The notes below the pieces were generated by a model, which was not told the DNA's origin, made no database searches, and saw only the letters and a program-made list of their open reading frames with translations. Shown one piece after another: positions 40,213 through 52,133 of a DNA stretch of 64,000 nucleotides. Position 1 is the first letter of the stretch; the number at the start of each line of letters is the position of its first letter. Source of the stretch: Vicia villosa (taxonomy: Eukaryota > Streptophyta > Magnoliopsida > Fabales > Fabaceae); assembly GCF_029867415.1 (NCBI RefSeq), contig NC_081185.1, positions 114,311,466 to 114,375,465 on the forward strand, read 5' to 3'. A program made the translations under genes and the position numbers.

Positions 40213-43200
40213 TTACGATAGAAATAAGAGCGGATCCTTACTAAAGTCGTAAAAAGAGTAGTTGGGATGAGTAATCTCTCCACAAAAAGACCATTTCCAA
40301 ACCAAGAACTTGATGTTCCAAACGGTGTTGTTAATGCTCCAAGCTTCCTTCCTAAAACGCACTCCATTCCTAATTAACCAAAAGGACCAAACGGTGGCTA
40401 ACCACACCACATCCAATTTACTATCTCTAATCCTATGAGATCGAAAAAACAAGTGCCACTCCATAAAATGTGGTAAACACTCCTTTTCCCTAATTTCCTC
40501 TTTACCAATCCAATAAGCTATGTCATTCCATATCTTTGTACCCACCAAACAACCAAAAAAGAAATGATCCCTATCCTCCGGGACATTACCACACAAAACA
40601 CATTTAGTATCTTCAAAAGGAAAAGTCATGCCTCTATACAACAAACCGTCAATCGTTGGAAGCCTATCAAGAAAAAGTCTCCAACCAAAGGCCTTGATTT
40701 TAAACGGGACCTCCGACTTCCACAAAATACCAAAAACACCATCATGAACGTTAGGTGGTCCGAACGGAATATGAAACTTCAAATAAAAGTTATAACAAGA
40801 AGCCACCGAAAAATCCATCAACGGTCCTTCGTTCCAACAAACCGAATCACAACCTTGTCTCCACCCGGTAAAAACTTCCACACGACCCTTCAACTTTAAC
40901 AACTCCGCTTCTAAAAAAATGCCTTCCGCCCTTATGCCAAAATCACCCCAACACCACTTATCTTCAATCCATCCCCCCATTCCCGCCACCGAAACACCCT
41001 TCAAAATAGAATTTAAAAATAATTCCGGGAATTCTTCTTTCAAAGGAATTCCTTCCAACCAAGAAGATTCCCAAAACGGTGTGTGGAACCCATTATGAAC
41101 ATTAAATTTAACCTTGTCAACCATCGGATCCGCATGCATCAAAGAATTAATCTTAACCAAATCCCTCCACCACAAAGAAGAAGAAGATGAAGAGACTTTA
41201 TGGTAAAAAGAGGTAGAATTACTAACCTTGCAATTAATCAATAAGGAAGACGATAAATCACCATACCGACCTTTCAAGACATCAAGCCAAATAGAATTTC
41301 CACCTTGAAGAATTCGCCATCTCCACTTGTTAAGAAGAGAAATGTTGAACACCGCAATGTCCTTCACGCCTAAACCGCCTTTGTCCATGGGAAGACAAAC
41401 ATCTTTCCATCTAACCCAATGAATCTTTTTTTTCTCCTCTAATCCTCCCCAAAGGAATTTACTTTGTAAACTAGTAAATTTCTTCACCACCTTCGACGGC
41501 ATTTTATAAAAAGACATAGTGAAAATGGATAGGGAACTAAGCACCGATTTCAAAAGCGTGATCCTACCTCCTAAATTCAAGTAGCGATTAGTCCAACCAT
41601 CCAACCTAGCTTTTGTCTTCACCAATAGCGGCTCCCAAGTAGCTTCCAACCTTGGATTATAGCCAATCGGAATTCCAAGGAAAATGAACTTGCTTTCTTC
41701 CACCTTACAAGATAAAAAGTGAGATGCGGCTTCCAAAAAATGAGGATTAAGATTAATACCAATCAACTTACTCTTGTGATAATTAATCCCAAGACCCGAT
41801 ACAAGTTCAAAAGCTCTTAGGACCGCCTTAGTTGCCCGAATGTGCTTCCAACTACCATCTCCCACTAATAAAGTGTCATCAGCAAATTGAAGGATATCCA
41901 CTCTACTAATTCCATTAATGGTAAAGCTTTGAAATTCCTCTAACTCAATAGATTTTCTCACTAAGGCCGTGAGCGCTTCCGCTACCAACACAAAGAGAAA
42001 AGGAGAAAGAGGATCTCCTTGTCTCAACCCTCTAGAGACAACAAATTCTCTCGAAGGACTCCCATTCACCAACACCGACATATCACTCTTAAACACCAAT
42101 AGATCCATCCATTTCATCCATCTATTACCGAAACCCAAAGCTTTGAACATGAATCGGAGAAAAGACCAACTCACCTTATTGTAAGCCTTTTCGAAATCAA
42201 CTTTGAAAAGTGCACATTTACTTCCCGTCCTCTTCGCATAATCAACCACCTCATTCGCTACAAGCACTCCATCTAGCAAAAATCTTCCGGGAACAAACGC
42301 GGTTTGTCTAGAAGAAATAATAGAATTTAACACCTTTTTAAGTCTCCCCGCCAAAAGCTTAGCCGCCACCTTATGAATACATCCCACCAAACATATGGGC
42401 CTATAGTCATCCAAACTCAAAGGGTTTTGCTTCTTTGGAATTAGAGTTAAAAAAGATGAAGTGATAGCCTTAGACAAATTGTTCCCACCAAAAAAGTAGT
42501 TAAAAAAATTAAAGAAGTCTTCTTTTAAAAAGAACCAACACTTTTTAAAGAAGAGAAAGGAATACCCGTCCGGACCCGGGCTTTTATCTCCTCCACACTC
42601 CCACACCGCCTCTTTAATCTCTTCTTGAAGAAAAGGTTTCTCCAAAAAATCCGCTTCTTCCTCACTAAGAGACTTGAAAGGGATACCCTCTAAAATAGGC
42701 CTAGCATAATCCGCTTCGGCAAACTTCTTCTCAAAATGATTGAACACCGCCTCCCTAACGTCATCAACCGAGTCCGCCATACCGTCCGAAGAAAGAATCG
42801 GACCGATATGGTTTATTCTTCTTCTTTGTTTCAACACCTTGTGGAAAAATTTACTATTGGAGTCTCCTTCTCTAATCCAACTCAATCTTGACTTTTGAAG
42901 CAACATATTCTCTTTTATTCTCAAGTTCTTCCAAAAGTTACTACAAGCTTCCTTCCTATTCTCCATAACACTATCAAAGTCGAAAACATCATCGGAAGCC
43001 AACACCTCATCGGCCACGTTCATCTTATTCACACCCTCCTCCATCTCCAAATCAATTCTACCGAACACCTCCTTATTCCAAGATCTCAATTTAACTTTTA
43101 AGATCTTGAGCTTTTCCTTTAACACGAAATCACCTCGCCCCTCCACCTTGATACTTTTCCATTCCTTCTCCACAAAAGGAATAAAAGAATCAAAACTAAA

Positions 43201-43940
43201 CCATTCATTATTAAACTTAAATGGTTTAGGACCCCAATTTCTTTGATCCTTTACGATCCAAATTGGACAATGATCCGAAATATCCCTATCACCGATGAAT
43301 TGACCCATAACCTCCCATCTAGACACCACTTCGTTGGAAACAATGAAACGATCAATTCTACTCATCGACTTCCCATCGCCGCTAAACCAAGAAAACTTCT
43401 TTCCTTTGCAAGGAATATCCACCAACTCGCTTTTATTAATGAACTCCGAAAAGAGCTCCATCTCCCTATTATTCACATATAAACCGCGACCCTTCCTTTC
43501 TCTAGAATTTTTTATCGCATTAAAATCCCCTCCCACAATCCAATCCCCATCCTTAAAAGCCTCCTTTAACTCAAGCAACTTCTTCCATAACTCCACCTTT
43601 TTAAACATAATGCACGGTGAATACACATTAATCAAGTAATAAAACTTATTCTCCCAACAAGCTTTTATCCCTAAATAACCTTCTCCTCTAAAACTATTAA
43701 TAACCTCCACTTTGTTATTCCATAAAATGAGCAATCCTCCCGACCTACCAATTGAGTTTGAGAAAGAAAAGTCTACCTCCGAAGAATGCCAAAAAGACTT
43801 GGCCAAGTCACCCTCCATGTTAACAATCTTTGTTTCTTGAATTAGAAAAACATCCGCATTACCTTTTTTAATCAACGCACCAATCCTCCTTCTTTTGAGC
43901 GCATTCGCTCCCCCCTAATATTCAAAGAACCTATAATCAT
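40213..43940 (-). pseudogene. L1 ORF2: endonuclease, reverse transcriptase, zf-RVT (single frameshift)
   Basis: The long open frame (40213-43875, 1,220 aa) lacks the true start. ATG at 43940 gives MIIGSLNIRG, then a run of six Gs at about 43913-43918 leaves the frame; seven Gs would join it to ANALKRRRIGALIKKGNADV. APE endonuclease residues: LIQETK, GGDFNAI, MSRIDRF, SDHCPI. RT: FFKKCWFFLKEDF, SSFLTLIPKKQNP, DYRPICLVGC, RQTAFVPGRFLLDG, LFKVDFEKAYNKVSWSFLRF, RGLRQGDPLSPFLFVL, and the catalytic LQFADDTLLVG. C-terminal zf-RVT: SEVPFKIKAFGWRLFLDRLP, CVLCGNVPEDRDHFFFGC. No RNase H. It nicks DNA and primes reverse transcription on the target. Confidence 0.9.
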
Positions 43941-45916
43941 TGTTCACCTTCTTTATTCTCCTTCCTTACCTCCCCCAACTCCAAAGATTCAATCTTAGAC
44001 AAAAGGTTATTCCTCCCCTTCGCGTCGACCACACCGAGCGCCACAATAGCCGAACAAAATTTTCCCCCAATATCCACATCCATCAACCTCCATTGCCTCT
44101 CATTATTTCTCCCAATGTCCGATTCTTCATTTTGTTCCCCATAAAAGATTGAGTTATCTCCTGCTGTTTCAACTCCATTGACCTCCAAATAATTAATAGG
44201 ATTTAAAACCGGTCCATTTACGCAAGAATCAAGGACCTCCGGCTCCCTCCTGTCCTTAACACCTTTCAAACTTTTATTCCTTGCCCTCTCATTAATCATT
44301 TTCGTCCTTATCTTCTTCTTAAACTCCAGTTTAACACTTGCTGCATTCTCCTCTAGCGAACAAGGGACAGTGCTGGGAGAGAAGGACCTTCTCGGTCCAC
44401 ACAGCTTGCTGGAAATCGGTGCACTATCAGCACAAGAACAGCTCTGTTCAGAAACGAGGGGCTGCACGTCAGAATTCGTGAGATCTTTGTTAGTGGCAGC
44501 GGTACCACTATTAAGATTAACGCAACCGTTACGGACTTTCCGGACTGCATTATCAAACTCCCATATTCCGATGTTCTTCTCCGCATCATCCGAACTCCCA
44601 CCTCCACTCACACCACCTTCAGGCTGTTTCAAAAGCGCAACAACCACAGCATCCCCTAAACTACCAGAATTCCTCCCAGTTTTCTCCCTTAAAGACCTGT
44701 CCGAGAATTGCGTAATACTATCCTCCGAATTACCCGCAGACAGAGCATCATTACTTAGATTATCGTCCTCAAACAACCGGTCATCCGAATCTGAAGAAGA
44801 AGTGGACACAGATGGAGAATTAACGATACCTGCTGAAGAGGAAGGAGTACCCCAGCGGTCCTCCCTAATCGTTAAGCAGTACCGCTTGCCGTCAATGATA
44901 GCCGTGATCGAGTTGGGAGCCAAAAAAGATAACTGAACCTTGACTAATATCCTGGCGACATCAAAAGTGAGACCTTTAGAAGTCCTCTCGTCGATACAAA
45001 CGAAATTTCCCAACGAATCAGCCAAAGACACAAAGAAGTCCGCAGTCCAAGCATGAACAGGTATACCGTAGACTCTCAACCAAACTTCCCTGTGTTCCTC
45101 AATCAGACCCTCCTCCCACTTCCTGACATCGCTAAACCAATTCTTCCACCAATCCTGCCCCTCACCAATCAAGTCCTGAATAAAACCTTCCTCCGATTCT
45201 TCGAGAAGGCAAACGTTACCTCCCATCGGAGAAACTTTAACCGCGAACACCCCTTCCATCTCCATATAAGTTTGGATATTGTAAGCTGTACCCGGCACTG
45301 CCACTTTCCCGACAAAAGCTTTGGCCAATCTGTTTCTGAAACTATCCGGAGAGGAGAAGCAAAACTCCTTAACCACCGTGGCTTCCCCATTGGTCGATTT
45401 GATGTTAAACGAGTTGCCCTTGACGATATTGACAAAAGATTGGTCAAACGGAACCGCACCCCCCACTCTTCTGTGATTCCCATCGTTGTGAAAGGAACCT
45501 GGCTTCGCAAAAGTTCTGTGAACGACTCCCTGCTTCCTTTCAAACCGAGGCAGGTTAACATGGAGTTTCTTCTCCCCAATAACCACATTATCAAGTTTAA
45601 CCGCTAGTAATCGAGCGTCTCCAACCTCCACGAACCTTGCAAAACCAAACCGTTTGCCAAACTTGTTCCTTCTAGGTGAAAAGGCCACCTCAACCACATT
45701 CCCTATACATCCGAATAACTCAAATAAATCCTTCGCGCAAGAAGAATCAGGAAATTCAGAGACGTAAAAGGACGTCAACTCCTTAGCTATATCCGGTCGA
45801 TTCCTATTTCTTCCACCCAGCGGGAAGACATCCCATCTGACTGAACTCTTGACCGACTGTCGAAATCGCGACACATGCTTCCACCCATCCTCTTGCTGGA
45901 CAAATCTACGATACAT
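43937..45916 (-). CDS. L1 ORF1: RRM-containing RNA-binding protein
   Basis: 659 residues, intact. RRM at about residues 49-124 with RNP2-like SFYVSEF and RNP1-like KRFGFARFVE, the plant L1 ORF1 form (in place of the coiled coil of animal L1). A DUF4283-like region follows at about 190-350 (NRLAKAFVGKVAVPGTAYNI, WWKNWFSDVRKWEEGLIEEH, REVWLRVYGIPVHAWTADFF). The C-terminal third is acidic and serine-rich, then basic (KKKIRTKMINERARNKSLKG). It would coat L1 RNA in a ribonucleoprotein. TGA overlaps the ORF2 ATG by the sequence ATGA, suggesting reinitiation for ORF2. Confidence 0.88.
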   Translation of the reverse strand: MYRRFVQQEDGWKHVSRFRQSVKSSVRWDVFPLGGRNRNRPDIAKELTSFYVSEFPDSSCAKDLFELFGCIGNVVEVAFSPRRNKFGKRFGFARFVEVGDARLLAVKLDNVVIGEKKLHVNLPRFERKQGVVHRTFAKPGSFHNDGNHRRVGGAVPFDQSFVNIVKGNSFNIKSTNGEATVVKEFCFSSPDSFRNRLAKAFVGKVAVPGTAYNIQTYMEMEGVFAVKVSPMGGNVCLLEESEEGFIQDLIGEGQDWWKNWFSDVRKWEEGLIEEHREVWLRVYGIPVHAWTADFFVSLADSLGNFVCIDERTSKGLTFDVARILVKVQLSFLAPNSITAIIDGKRYCLTIREDRWGTPSSSAGIVNSPSVSTSSSDSDDRLFEDDNLSNDALSAGNSEDSITQFSDRSLREKTGRNSGSLGDAVVVALLKQPEGGVSGGGSSDDAEKNIGIWEFDNAVRKVRNGCVNLNSGTAATNKDLTNSDVQPLVSEQSCSCADSAPISSKLCGPRRSFSPSTVPCSLEENAASVKLEFKKKIRTKMINERARNKSLKGVKDRREPEVLDSCVNGPVLNPINYLEVNGVETAGDNSIFYGEQNEESDIGRNNERQWRLMDVDIGGKFCSAIVALGVVDAKGRNNLLSKIESLELGEVRKENKEGEQ

Positions 45917-46380
45917 TCGAGATGAAGACTAGCAGATCTCGCCGCAGCCAAATCTGAAAAGAATGAACGCCAACAGAGAACCCAAACAAAACAGAATGAA
46001 ACCAGAATGAATCACCACACCAGAAAAGGAGAAAAACAGCTCCTCCCCACAGACAGACCACCGAAACCGTGAGACGAACAGACAGACCACCGAAACCGTG
46101 AGACGAAGACAGAGAAACAGACTAGCTGAGTGTTACCACCCGGTGATACCAAAAGCCCTAAAACAGTATCGATTGAATCTTCTCACCAAGGTCCCTGAGC
46201 CCTAAAGCCAGGAATTTAAACCGAAGATGATAGGAAACACGACACCACTCTAGAGGCCTTTAGAAACCACCGAAGAGCCAGAAAGAAAAGCGCTCGCGGA
46301 TCTCACCGAGCGGCCGCCGGAAAGCCCCAAACTGAAAGGGTTTTCATCGGAATAGTGAAGAGGGAACTTGCAATGAAGAT
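45917..46380 (-). promoter_or_regulatory. L1 5' UTR with internal promoter
   Basis: GC-richer than its surroundings and contains a 27-28 bp tandem duplication at 46042-46106 (gacagaccaccgaaaccgtg agacgaa type, read on plus). L1 5' UTRs carry the internal promoter; no specific factor site can be named. Confidence 0.5.
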
Positions 46381-46505
46381 CAGTAAAAATCCAAGAGAGT
46401 CATCTATATTTGCTTAATTTTATTTGCTTTTATTTCATACTTAAATCTCTCTAATGTATCCAATATATTATTATAGATAATGATGTATCTAATGAATTTT
46501 CTTTC

Positions 46506-46822
46506 ATGGTTTCAAATTATGGCTGCGGTTGTGGGTGTTGTTGCGATGCGCAATGTGGCTATTCCGGTATGAATTTTTATAGGGAGGTGTTTGAAATACA
46601 ATGTTGAAAAATACTTAATATTAAATTGTTTCATTCCATAAGAAGTAAATTGTAAATTGACTTTTAGGATTCTAATATTTTGTTTTTTTGATAAAAATAC
46701 TCGAAGAAACTTGATTGAAATTGTCTGATGTGGTTTTTAATTTAGCCGAAGGTGTAATTTTAAAATCACATTGCAATTGCGGTCCGATGTGGTTGCAGAG
46801 GCGACCGCAATTTAAAACCATA
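46506..46822. mobile_element. MITE with ATGGTTT-AAATT...GCGG ends
   Basis: Left end catggtttcaaattatggct, right end gaccgcaatttaaaaccata; interior has gcggttg, gatgcgcaatg, gcaattgcggtccgatg. A longer and better relative lies at 56866-57370. Probably hAT-type. Confidence 0.55.
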
Positions 46823-46869
46823 GTTTCTTTTAGTAAGCTCAAGATCAAACTCACTTTAACTTTTATATA

Positions 46870-47676
46870 AAAACAATTATGACTGCAGAAATCACCTAAG
46901 CACTTTAATTGAATTTTAACAAACAAAAGTGGCAAATTGAAATGTCATAAAATGAAAATGGATGAGAATTCATAAATTGCATCATAGTTAATTTTCAAAA
47001 GCAAAACATTATCTTTTGTGTAGCAGTGTTGTAGATTAACATTTAGCTAATAGAACCAATAATCTAGTTCCCCTGATTATGCCACGGAAGAAGAATGGAT
47101 TACCAATAATCTAGTTCCCCTGCTTGGAATAGCTTTTTCTTCACCCCAACGTGCCTTTAAATGCCATTTCACCCTGAAAAGGAGCTTCTAGGCTACTGTG
47201 AATTTTCACCGTGACTTGAATTTTAACTTGTAGAACCATAAGTGCTTTTATAGACTTCCAAGAACCTCTTCAATATGGCGGAGCTGTTCTGCTCCGGCAC
47301 CCGGTAATAAGTAGTTGAAAATCAAAACTGAAACCCAAACAAACACCAAAACCAACGAAACCAAAAACAACAAATTCAATGCCACACACTTCCCATGAAA
47401 TAAACAAGAAATTATGCTTTCCTATCTTCAAACATTAAACTATCAAGCTCATGAGAAAAAAAGGCAACAAAACTTGTCCACAATAATGTTATACCGTGCA
47501 ACCATTATCTAGAACAGCTATTCGAACATCGTCATATAGTTATACTAATCATATTGATTTTCTCAATACTAGCAACATGCTCAATATACATTTAACCTAA
47601 GCCACAATTCACACCATCCATTATTCTAACAAAAACACGAATTCAAATAAGTAAATCATAAGAGAGGAACTTACTT
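46870..47676 (-). repeat. Conserved 3' module of F-box copies (second copy)
   Basis: Matches 19980-20535 in long blocks, with about 200 bp extra between ctccggcacccggtaataag and the stop codon. It lies immediately 3' of the 47677-48935 gene. Confidence 0.75.
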
Positions 47677-48935
47677 TTAATTAACTGGAACCAAACTTTC
47701 AACATAATCTTTGACACAATCCCAACCTAAATAATCTTTCGTTCTACTTGTAGTAATTTGTATTCGCTGAACTCTATTATCTCTCCAATTATAGAGAAAT
47801 ACTCGGGCATCTCGATTGCTTTTAAGCATAAGTGTATCACGATCTTCGAAAAGAAGCAACGGTTTCAATTGAAAATGATACTTCTTATAGTCACTAAAGG
47901 CATAATCTATTTCAAGATTTTGATAAGAAACTGGATCCAAGAATCTTGGACTCCAAATTTCTTCATCTGCCATATAACAAAATCAATTCCCTTAACAGAA
48001 TAAGAAAAACAAAGGTAGCCACCTAACACACCAATGGTAGGTTCTGTAAGCGGCACTTCGTCAAAACCACATGGCAAAGGATACTGATTGTACGTCTCAG
48101 TCTTCAAATCAAGAGAAACAATAACAAAATCTTCAACTGCAATATCCTTATTATTTGTGATATTCTTATTGGTAAGACTATGGTAGCGAATGTTGGAATG
48201 AATAGCCAGCCAGTTAACAGCGCCATTCAAATACACACCACTATAATCATAATTATTGATATAAAATCCACCATAGTCCAAATGAAGAGGAACAACGGGA
48301 AAACTTTCAATATTTCTCCAAACATCGTCATTGATCCTAAATATTCTCACCTCAATTTTCAGTTGATTAATATAACGGGATGCCACCACTTTATAAGTGT
48401 TTGTTGAATCATCAAAACCAAACTCAAAGCGGAAACATTGATTTATAAAATCACAAAAATATCCAATTTTTTCAGATATTGTCTTGGTGGCTGGATTCCA
48501 CAATCTAAACCAGTACTCTTTACGGGAACCGATGAAGGAACCACCAGCCAAAAGAATCAATCCATTACAGGAACCGACTGCATTATAGCAGCCTTTGTTT
48601 TCCACATGATAGTAAGGATTGTCAAAAAGGGTGAATGAGGGATTATCCAATAAAGTACTTATGGTATATGGAACTACACTGGAACCCCGATCGTAGTCCT
48701 CGTCATAACCGTTGGGAGACTCTACCGGAATAATCTTCAAGCGAAGCATGATTAGCGCGAACATGGGATTTTGTGTTACTGATCTCTTGAGGTGCAATTT
48801 GACGAAGGCAGAGTCGGAAATGAGAGTCCTCCAAGATTTACTGACACACTTAAATCGAAGAAGATATTTGACCGGAAGAAAGGAAAGTAATTCGGCGATG
48901 AGATCATCGGGAAGGATGATCGGCGACGGATTCAT
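47677..48935 (-). pseudogene. F-box/FBA protein gene with a 10 bp deletion near the end
   Basis: From ATG 48935 the frame is open for 342 residues: F-box 5-47 (IILPDDLIAELLSFLPVKYL, LRFKCVSKSWRTLISDSAF), then FBA landmarks GSCNGLILLAGG, LWNPATKTISEKIGYF, DDVWRNIESFPVVPL, VNWLAI, VSLDLKTETYNQYPLP, VIWQMKKFGVQDSW. At about 47925 ten bases (ttaaaattag on the minus strand) present in the 20.5 kb copy are missing, so the frame ends early at LIKILK, and the last 80 or so codons (NLEIDYAFSDYKKYHF...YVESLVPVN) are out of frame. The protein would keep its F-box and most of the FBA domain, so a truncated product is possible. Confidence 0.82.
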
Positions 48936-49164
48936 AGTAGACAGATTCAGTGGTTGAAGGTCGAAACCCTAAGAAACTAATCAAGAGGTAGATAAATATG
49001 AATCCTTGCAAAACAAAACAAAACATAAAAAATAACCGTCAAGGAATGATTTAATGAGAAACGGTGCTAAAGCATATATTAATGGGTTTATTCAACAGTT
49101 AAAGGTGTGGAAACGCAACGTTTTCTAGTAATGGGAAATTGGGAATGCAATATTTTTTTTAGAT
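48936..49164. other. Upstream region of the 48935 F-box copy
   Basis: No clear promoter motif. LINE-derived sequence begins about 49165. Confidence 0.3.
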
Positions 49165-49402
49165 CAAGTAACCCATTTTTTGTTTAATCAAAAAATTATA
49201 TTAAAGAACCAAAAGTTCTCACTAACGATTACAAAAAAGACGAGACAAAATTCGAAACAAAAGAAAATTAATCACCAAACACAACCTAGGAAAGATATAA
49301 CAAATGGGATTTGTTAAACTCATAAAAGTTATAATTGATTCGATTAATTTTCCCAATAAATGACCACCCTCCAAATGAGTGTCTTGATGCTCCAAAGCTA
49401 CG
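49165..49402 (-). mobile_element. LINE 3' end fragment
   Basis: About 240 bp: minus-strand remnant of the ORF2 end (SIKTLIWRVVIYWE, NYNFYEFNKSHLLYLS) and 3' UTR (gagaacttttggttcttta). Directly beside it, 49403-49445 resembles the sequence upstream of the 55204 F-box gene. Confidence 0.65.
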
Positions 49403-49545
49403 TATTTATTTGTTTATTTATTAGGGTTTTGAAATATTTAAGGCCTTTATTATTGTGCTTTTAATTATAGTTTTTTTAAACTACTTTTTAAATCAATTTT
49501 TAAAAATGATTTTTAAAATTAAAATTAAAATAAACATCTCTTTGG

Positions 49546-51170
49546 GATTTATTTATTTATTTTTAACCAAGATATATTAATAATTGACTAAAAGTTCTAG
49601 AACAAGATTACAAAAGGGCGAGACAAAACTCGAACAGAAGAAAAATTACACACCAAATACAACCTAAGATAAATAAAACAAAGGGGATTTGATAAACTCG
49701 TAAAAGTTATAATTGGTATGAGTAATTTTTCCTCCAATGCCAAACAAGCGTCTTAATACTCCAAATGGTATCGAAGACATTCCAAGAATCATTCTGAAAG
49801 ATAATACCGTTCCCAAAGCTTCCAAATAGTCCAACAAGTTGCCAATCATATACTCCCTTCCCTATTGGATTTCACCTTGTTGAATTTGCAAAAACAATTT
49901 CATCTCAAAAAATTACTCATGATGCAATCAGACTCATAGTCAATAAACTCAATCTAACTAACCACCTCCTTCCAAATTATAGCAGAAACACCACAAAAAA
50001 ATAAAATGTGATTCAACCATACCACATAACACACAATCGATAGTAGAAGGGAAAGAAATACCTATAATAATGAGAAGATCCCTTATTCGCATTTTATTGA
50101 TGAAACATTTCCAACCAAAACCCTTAATCTTATGAGGAAGCTCCAATTTCCAAATTAGACAAAAAGCTTTGTCAAACTCCATCTCCGGTTCATAAGGAAC
50201 ATGGTAAAGTTCGATAGTGCATAACAACATCCTAACGAAAAAAACATTGTCGACTTCCGCCGACCAAGAAACCGCGTCGCTGCCCGTGACATCGGGCTGG
50301 ACAAGCCGCAAATACAACCTGAGGCACTGCATTGTAGTAGCAGTCGCCAAACTGTTTTTTGTCGGGATGCCAAACTCACCCCACTCCCAAACACCATTGA
50401 TCCAACCGCCAATTTCTGCCACAAACTTTAGCTCCGATAGATTAAACGCATCTGAAAATAAATCCATTGAACACTTATCATCCAACCAAATAGCATGCCA
50501 AAAGGAAGTGGTGAAACCATTTCCAATATGAAATCTACAATTGTTGACGAAAAAAATTCTCCTTGTAGGTATTCTCCAAAGAAAGAATGTCCATCCACCA
50601 AGAAGACTTAGAAATTCTCTTATTATTCCCAATAAACAACATGTAAATTAATATCACCGTATCTAGCTTTCAAAATTTTGTACCATAAAACTTTCAAACC
50701 TCCTAAAATTCTCCGTCTCTATTTGTGAAGAAGAGCAAATTAAAATTGTGAATCCTTCTCAACCTAAGACCACCCTTCTCAATAGGAAGAAAAAAATTCT
50801 TCCAACTTACCCAATGAATTTTTCTACCTTCCACCGATCCGCCCCAAAGAAAGTTACTTTGCAACCTCGTAATTTCATTTAAAACTTTCACGGGAGCCTT
50901 GTAAAAAGAAATCATGAAGATCGAAAGACTGCAAAGCACCGACTTGAGAAGAGTTAATCTTCCCCCGAAACTTAACAAACGAGCCTTCTAATCCATAAGC
51001 CAAGACTAAATCTTATTCAAAATCAAATTCCAAGATGATATTCTTCTAGGATTAAATCCAATTGAAATACCAAGGAAAATGAAAAAATTTTCCTCTCTCC
51101 TACATGATAAAAAGTTAGTAATAATGTATGAGAAATTGTCACTAACCTTGATGCCATTTATTTTTAAAAG
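49546..51170 (-). mobile_element. 5'-truncated, decayed L1-type LINE
   Basis: Minus-strand ORF2 pieces in several frames: FFIFLGISIGFNPR, LSFGGRLTLLKSVLCSLSIF, QSNFLWGGSVEGRKIHWVSW, KGGLRLRRIHNFNLL, FHIGNGFTTSFWHAIWLDDK, WINGVWEWGEFGIPTKNSL, LELPHKIKGFGWKCFINKMR, CVLCGMVESHFIFLWCF, and the end THTNYNFYEFIKSPLFYLS. It has several stops and frameshifts and so is older than the 40-46 kb copy. Confidence 0.8.
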
Positions 51171-51283
51171 TTGGTTTAAAGATGGAAAAAATAATAAAAC
51201 TTATGTTTTTCAAATATTTGTAAAAAAAATTAATATTTTATTATCGAATTTTTTTTATGATTATATAAAAAGAGAAAAAAGAA

Positions 51284-51440
51284 TATACACTGACAATGTA
51301 AAATAATTTTAAACTATCAACCAATCACGACAATATTAAGTGTCAAATCACACTGTTATTTTTTAAAAAATTATGTGACATGGTTGATTAATGAATCCCA
51401 ATTGAATGACAGTGTAAAATTATTTACACTGTCAGTGCAC
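51284..51440. mobile_element. MITE, relative of the 5692 element
   Basis: Ends tatacactgacaatgtaaaa and (reverse complement of right end) tgcactgacagtgtaaataa match each other and those of 5692-5849; the caaccaatcac block is shared. Confidence 0.65.
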
Positions 51441-51852
51441 TACCTTTAACCTCATATAAAAAAACCCACGTATTTTAACCGTAATATAAAACACCTCTTA
51501 TAATAGACAAAATTAAATTTTTATTCCATTAAATAATAGAAAACGTAGATTAGAGGTTTCAGGTCGGACTTAATTCAAGATATTTGTGCTTTTTAAACAT
51601 TTTATTTATTTAAACAGATCATATTTAATTAAAATGAAAGATATAAAATTAAAAAAATAAATAAATAAAATCTTTAAACATCTTATTGGTCTATTATTAT
51701 TTTTTTAGAAATGTGTTAAATTTTTTACTTAGTCTTATTTTTTAAAACTCGACCTTCGAAATTTTCTTTTTAAAAAATAATTTTAAAGAGTGCTAAACTT
51801 TTACTCACTAAAAAATGTATAATAAGATGACAATCCTGTTGTGTAAAGTTGT
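51441..51852. other. Non-coding stretch
   Basis: AT-rich; nothing recognised. Confidence 0.3.
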
Positions 51853-51869
51853 CTGGTTTTAGGATTTAT

Positions 51870-52133
51870 TAATTTTTTTTAGTAAGCAAGTTGTATTAAA
51901 AGGAGAACTAAGGGTTCTCAACACCTGTTTACATCAAGAAAGGGGAAACAAAGCCCCACCAAAAAAATCGAGAAAAATTACAAACCAATTAGCGCTACGA
52001 AAGAAATAACAAAGGGTCTTTGTTAAATTCGTAAAAACTACAAATGGGATGTGTAATCTCTCCTATAAACGACCACTTCCAAACCAATACCTTGATGCTC
52101 CAAATTGTATTATCCACATTCCACACTTCATTC
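51870..52133 (-). mobile_element. Short LINE 3' insertion with 17 bp target duplications
   Basis: 264 bp: ORF2 end on the minus strand (WNVDNTIWSIKVLVWKWSFI, GEITHPICSFYEFNKDPLLF, LS), 3' UTR with gagaacccttagttctcctt and a T-run on plus at the left. Flanked by ctggttttaggatttat at 51853-51869 and 52134-52150, so a clean, heavily 5'-truncated insertion. Confidence 0.88.

Larger units (their letters stand above)
40097..46380 (-). mobile_element. Nearly full-length L1-type LINE with two ORFs
   Basis: 5' UTR, ORF1 (659 aa), ORF2 (about 1,240 aa with one frameshift), 3' UTR with gttggagaacccttagttct and an 11-base A-run. ORF1 stop and ORF2 start overlap as ATGA. Total about 6.3 kb, the usual full size. 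A clear target duplication was not found, so the 5' limit (about 46380) is approximate. It is the parent type of the short LINE tails at 16, 37, 49, 50 and 52 kb. Confidence 0.88.

Noticed and set aside
44370..45607. Long plus-strand frames of 184-188 residues
   Set aside because: Antisense shadows of L1 ORF1; no family resemblance.
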